Source: an uncultured Clostridia bacterium (GTDB taxonomy: Bacteria > Bacillota > Clostridia > Christensenellales > Borkfalkiaceae). From it: a DNA stretch of 7,086 nucleotides. How positions within the stretch are numbered: position 1 is the first letter of the stretch; each line of letters begins with the position of its first letter. The stretch lies in assembly GCA_937920115.1 (NCBI GenBank), contig CALGVF010000258.1, positions 1 through 7,086 of the forward strand, given 5' to 3'. Position numbers and translations under genes: made by a program. Shown here one piece after another: positions 4,485-7,086 of this stretch. Under the pieces are notes generated by a model. That model made no database searches. It was not told the DNA's origin and saw only the letters and a list, made by a program, of their open reading frames with translations.

Positions 4485-6824
4485 ATGAAGAAACTACTTT
4501 TGATTGTTTTATCGATTTTAACGTGCTTTTGCATAACAATCGGACTTACCGCCTGTAAAAATGGCGGGCAATCGACAACCCCGACCATTGAAATAGGTTC
4601 GGACGGCTATTGGTATATAAACGGAACGAAAACCGATTATAAAGCCAACGGCGAACAGGGAGAACAAGGAGAGAAAGGCGAAAAAGGCGACAAGGGTGAT
4701 AAGGGAGACAAAGGAGACTCGGGCGAACAAGGCGAAAAGGGAGAGTCGGGTGAAAAAGGAGAGAAAGGAGAGCAAGGCGAAAAAGGTTCCGACGGAATAA
4801 ACGGCTCGAACGGCGTAGACGGTAAAGACGGTAAGGACGGAAAAGACGGAGCCGACGGAAAAACGCCCGAAATCAAAATAGGCGAGAACGGTAATTGGTT
4901 TATCGACGGCGTGGACACGAACGTTAAGGCTCAGGGAGATAAGGGAGATACAGGCGAAAAAGGTTCGGACGGCAAAAACGGAGAAAACGGAAAATCGGCT
5001 TACGAAATATATAAGGAAAAGTACGGCTACGAGGGTACGGAAGAACAATGGCTCGACGACCTCGTAAACGGCAGACTTGCATTGAAAGAAAAACATATTA
5101 TCACGTTCGATTCGGACGGCGGCAGCGCAGTAGAAAGTCAGGAAGTTACGGACGGCAAGAAGGCGAACGAACCCGACGAACCGACTAAAACGGGATATAC
5201 TTTCGGCGGTTGGTTCGTTAAGACTACCGAGTGGAATTTCCTCGCTTATACCGTTACCGAAAACGTAACGTTAAAGGCGAAATGGATAGCCAACGAGTAT
5301 ACTTTAAAATTTAATTCTGACGGCGGAAACGAAATAGCGGATATGACCGTAACGTATGACGGCGACTATACTCTGCCCGAACCGACAAAAGAAAATTACG
5401 TATTTCTCGGTTGGAAAGAGGGCGAAACCGCTTACGAGCAATCGGGCAAATGGCAAAAGACGAGCGGAGCGACTTTAACCGCCGAGTGGGTAATAGCGAA
5501 AAGCACGATTACGTTTGAAACGAACGGCGGCAGCGTCGTAGCCCCTATGACCATAAACTACGGAGAAAACTACACTCTTCCGACGAGTACGAGAGAAAAC
5601 TACGCCCTTGTCGGTTGGTTCTTGGGCGAGAATAAATTTGAAAGCGGAACGCCGCTGACGGGAGATATTACTCTTTCGGCAAGATGGCAGGGCGTAACCG
5701 ACACGTTCGAGTACATCGAAGAAAACGGCGAAATAACCTTGACGAAATTTAAAGGCGGCGTAACCGACGTGATTATTCCTGCAAACATAAACGGCGTGGC
5801 GGTAACGAAACTTGCGGACGGAATATTCAGAAGCAATACCAAAATCACCTCGGTAACTTTCGACGGCACTTTTGAAAACTACGACGCTAAATTATTCCAA
5901 GGTTGTACTTCTCTCAGAAGTCTCGTAATTTCGGGCGTATACGATAAACAGTTATACTATCTTTTCGGCGACAGCATAAACAATATACCCGAAAATTTTA
6001 TCGAGATAAGTTTTGCGGCAAACAGCGTTTACGTTGACGGAACAATGTTTAAATACGAGGTTGCGAATCATACAGTAACGTACGTCATTCCCGACGGAAC
6101 GACAGAAATAATACACGATCAATTTTTGGGATATATGTACTTGCAGGCTGTTTCCATTCCCGATAGCATAACAAATATAGGAGCAAGCGCATTTAACAGT
6201 TGCTATAAACTTACAAGCATTACGATACCTAATGGAGTAACATGTATAAAGGAGAACACATTTTTTAACTGCGAAGCATTAACGGATATATTACTGCCTG
6301 ATAGCATCACAACAATAGAGGCAGACGCGTTTCATGGTTGCAGAAGCCTAAAAAACTTAAATATACCTAAAAATGTAACAAGTATAGGGTTCAACGCATT
6401 TGAATTTTGCTACAATCTTATGAAACAAATAAAAGGTATATATTACGTGGACGAATGGATAGTCGGCATTGTAAATCAAACAATGAAAACAGCGGAAATT
6501 ATGAACGGAACAAAAGGAATCGCCGATATGTCGTTTGCAGGCTGTTCAGAACTGACGCAATTAGTAATTCCCGAAAGCGTTGAGTATGTCGGCAACAATG
6601 CGTTTAGAGTATGTTCCAAACTTGAAAACGTTGTATTGGGAGCAAATTTAAAATACATCGGAGCAAGAGCCTTTGACGTTTGTTATACGCTTTCGTCTGT
6701 TGAATTTAAAGACCCGGAAAAATGGTATGTAAACGGAATACTGTCAACAGATTTATCCGATAAGTCAAAAGCCGCCGAGTTATTAAGTCAAACAGCGGTA
6801 GAGTATTCTTGGGAAAAGAAATAA
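4485..6824 (+). CDS. Modular surface lipoprotein: collagen-like, Listeria-Bacteroides and BspA-type LRR repeats
   Basis: The protein has 779 residues. A lipoprotein signal peptide ends in the lipobox LTAC, so Cys24 should carry the lipid anchor on the outer face of the membrane. Residues 35-55 (IEIGSDGYWYING...) and 130-150 (IKIGENGNWFIDG...) are copies of one short module. They flank 24 uninterrupted Gly-X-Y triplets (56-127), mostly GEK, GDK, GEQ and GKD. Seven further triplets follow at 151-171. Residues 172-198 carry the SAYEIYKEKYGYEGTEEQWL motif often seen beside bacterial collagen-like tracts. Three Listeria-Bacteroides (InlB B-type, PF09479) repeats follow at about 204-267, 271-335 and 340-401, each ending in a KAKW/TAEW/SARW-like motif. 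Residues of about 405-745 are BspA-type leucine-rich repeats (PF13306) with IP-x-x-V-x-x-I-x-x-x-A-F units. No LPXTG or membrane anchor is seen at the C terminus. The likely role is adhesion or host/mucin contact, inferred from architecture. Codon choice changes inside the LRR part near 6100. Confidence 0.93.
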   Translation: MKKLLLIVLSILTCFCITIGLTACKNGGQSTTPTIEIGSDGYWYINGTKTDYKANGEQGEQGEKGEKGDKGDKGDKGDSGEQGEKGESGEKGEKGEQGEKGSDGINGSNGVDGKDGKDGKDGADGKTPEIKIGENGNWFIDGVDTNVKAQGDKGDTGEKGSDGKNGENGKSAYEIYKEKYGYEGTEEQWLDDLVNGRLALKEKHIITFDSDGGSAVESQEVTDGKKANEPDEPTKTGYTFGGWFVKTTEWNFLAYTVTENVTLKAKWIANEYTLKFNSDGGNEIADMTVTYDGDYTLPEPTKENYVFLGWKEGETAYEQSGKWQKTSGATLTAEWVIAKSTITFETNGGSVVAPMTINYGENYTLPTSTRENYALVGWFLGENKFESGTPLTGDITLSARWQGVTDTFEYIEENGEITLTKFKGGVTDVIIPANINGVAVTKLADGIFRSNTKITSVTFDGTFENYDAKLFQGCTSLRSLVISGVYDKQLYYLFGDSINNIPENFIEISFAANSVYVDGTMFKYEVANHTVTYVIPDGTTEIIHDQFLGYMYLQAVSIPDSITNIGASAFNSCYKLTSITIPNGVTCIKENTFFNCEALTDILLPDSITTIEADAFHGCRSLKNLNIPKNVTSIGFNAFEFCYNLMKQIKGIYYVDEWIVGIVNQTMKTAEIMNGTKGIADMSFAGCSELTQLVIPESVEYVGNNAFRVCSKLENVVLGANLKYIGARAFDVCYTLSSVEFKDPEKWYVNGILSTDLSDKSKAAELLSQTAVEYSWEKK
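4650..4865 (+). repeat. Collagen-like coding repeat, purine-rich
   Basis: This is the DNA encoding the 24 Gly-X-Y triplets. The coding strand is almost all purines for long runs, built from near-repeats of GGCGAAAAG, GGAGAACAA and GGTGATAAG. It is not a perfect tandem repeat, because synonymous codons vary. Opposite-strand open frames here (4518-5096 and 4637-4918, rich in Ser-Pro-Phe) are mirror artefacts of the repeat. Confidence 0.8.
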
Positions 6825-6825
6825 A

Positions 6826-7029
6826 ATGGAAAATTTAATTAAATTTGATTGGAACAACGGGTTTTCTATTCGGTATGCGAGCGATTATACAACTCGCGTG
6901 GAAGATACTCATCTGACTAAATTTGAAAACGACGAATTAAATCTTTTATCCGCTAAAACAGGGCTTGAATTTCATTACGAGTTGCATTTTTCGCCGAAAG
7001 AAAAACTCGTAAGATTCGATTGCCATTGA
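6826..7029 (+). CDS. Small protein of unknown function, 67 aa
   Basis: The ATG comes one base after the TAA of the lipoprotein gene, so it would be translated by coupling. The only upstream aid is a weak GGGA at 6811-6814. The product starts MENLIKFDWNNGFSIRYASD and has no signal peptide, membrane segment or cysteine pair (one Cys near the end). It is mixed alpha/beta in character, with alternating hydrophobic stretches such as LEFHYELHF. I do not recognise a family. It ends at 7029, 57 bases before the window edge, so the context on the right is missing. It may be a truncated remnant, since the sequence stops in the middle of what reads like a beta-rich domain. The base composition is similar to the 3' end of the lipoprotein gene. 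Confidence 0.5.
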   Translation: MENLIKFDWNNGFSIRYASDYTTRVEDTHLTKFENDELNLLSAKTGLEFHYELHFSPKEKLVRFDCH

Positions 7030-7086
7030 TGCCAGACAAGAATAATACGAACCATGGTCTAACGGCGTATTTTTGACTAATACTTC
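7030..7086. other. Window edge, nothing assignable
   Basis: These 57 bases follow the small ORF. An ATG overlapping its stop (7029) opens a frame of only 15 codons. No hairpin followed by T residues is evident, so the end of the transcript probably lies beyond the window. Confidence 0.4.

Noticed and set aside
4518..5096. Opposite-strand open frames over the collagen-like region
   Set aside because: They are mirror products of the Gly-X-Y codons (long Phe/Ser/Pro-rich strings). The sense strand has a signal peptide, ribosome binding site and domains.
7029..7076. Short frame overlapping the stop of the 67-aa ORF
   Set aside because: It has only 15 codons and no ribosome binding site, and it lies at the window edge.

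Overview
The window looks like chromosomal DNA of an anaerobic Bacillota, most probably an uncultured gut Clostridia. The pointers are: AGGAGG-type ribosome binding sites, sigma-A-like promoters and short U-tailed terminators; a large lipoprotein joining collagen-like Gly-X-Y repeats, Listeria-Bacteroides repeats and BspA-type leucine-rich repeats; and small palindromic repeats of the kind common in gut Clostridia. The taxonomic call is an inference from style, not from a marker gene.

Left part (1-2330). Two copies of a palindromic, MITE-like element (about 34-197 and 2151-2304) lie in the same orientation on either side of a leftward segment. That segment holds a GNAT-like acyltransferase gene (325-1449) with its own promoter and terminator, and a 39-residue lysine-rich small protein (1587-1706) with a strong ribosome binding site. 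Between the small gene and the second element lies about 340 bp of short hairpin-forming repeats (1794-2133) with no credible gene.

Middle part (2306-4132). One leftward gene encodes a Na+/phosphate cotransporter-family protein: two PF02690-type halves plus a C-terminal PhoU-like domain. It has a recognisable promoter and an intrinsic terminator.

Right part (4133-7086). A rightward promoter (4244-4272) fires into a highly structured leader RNA (about 4279-4458). The leader has an 11-bp closing helix, a 14-15-bp second helix and a small hairpin. It ends in a strong intrinsic terminator that shares most of its 5' arm with an alternative 18-position hairpin. This is the layout of a transcription-attenuating riboswitch, and I could not match it to a class I know. 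It sits directly before the surface lipoprotein gene (4485-6824). A 67-residue ORF of unknown function follows one base later (6826-7029). The leader RNA is the best candidate here for something undescribed: a switch deciding when a large adhesin-like protein is made. The transporter and the lipoprotein are divergently transcribed and share a roughly 110-bp control region between their promoters.
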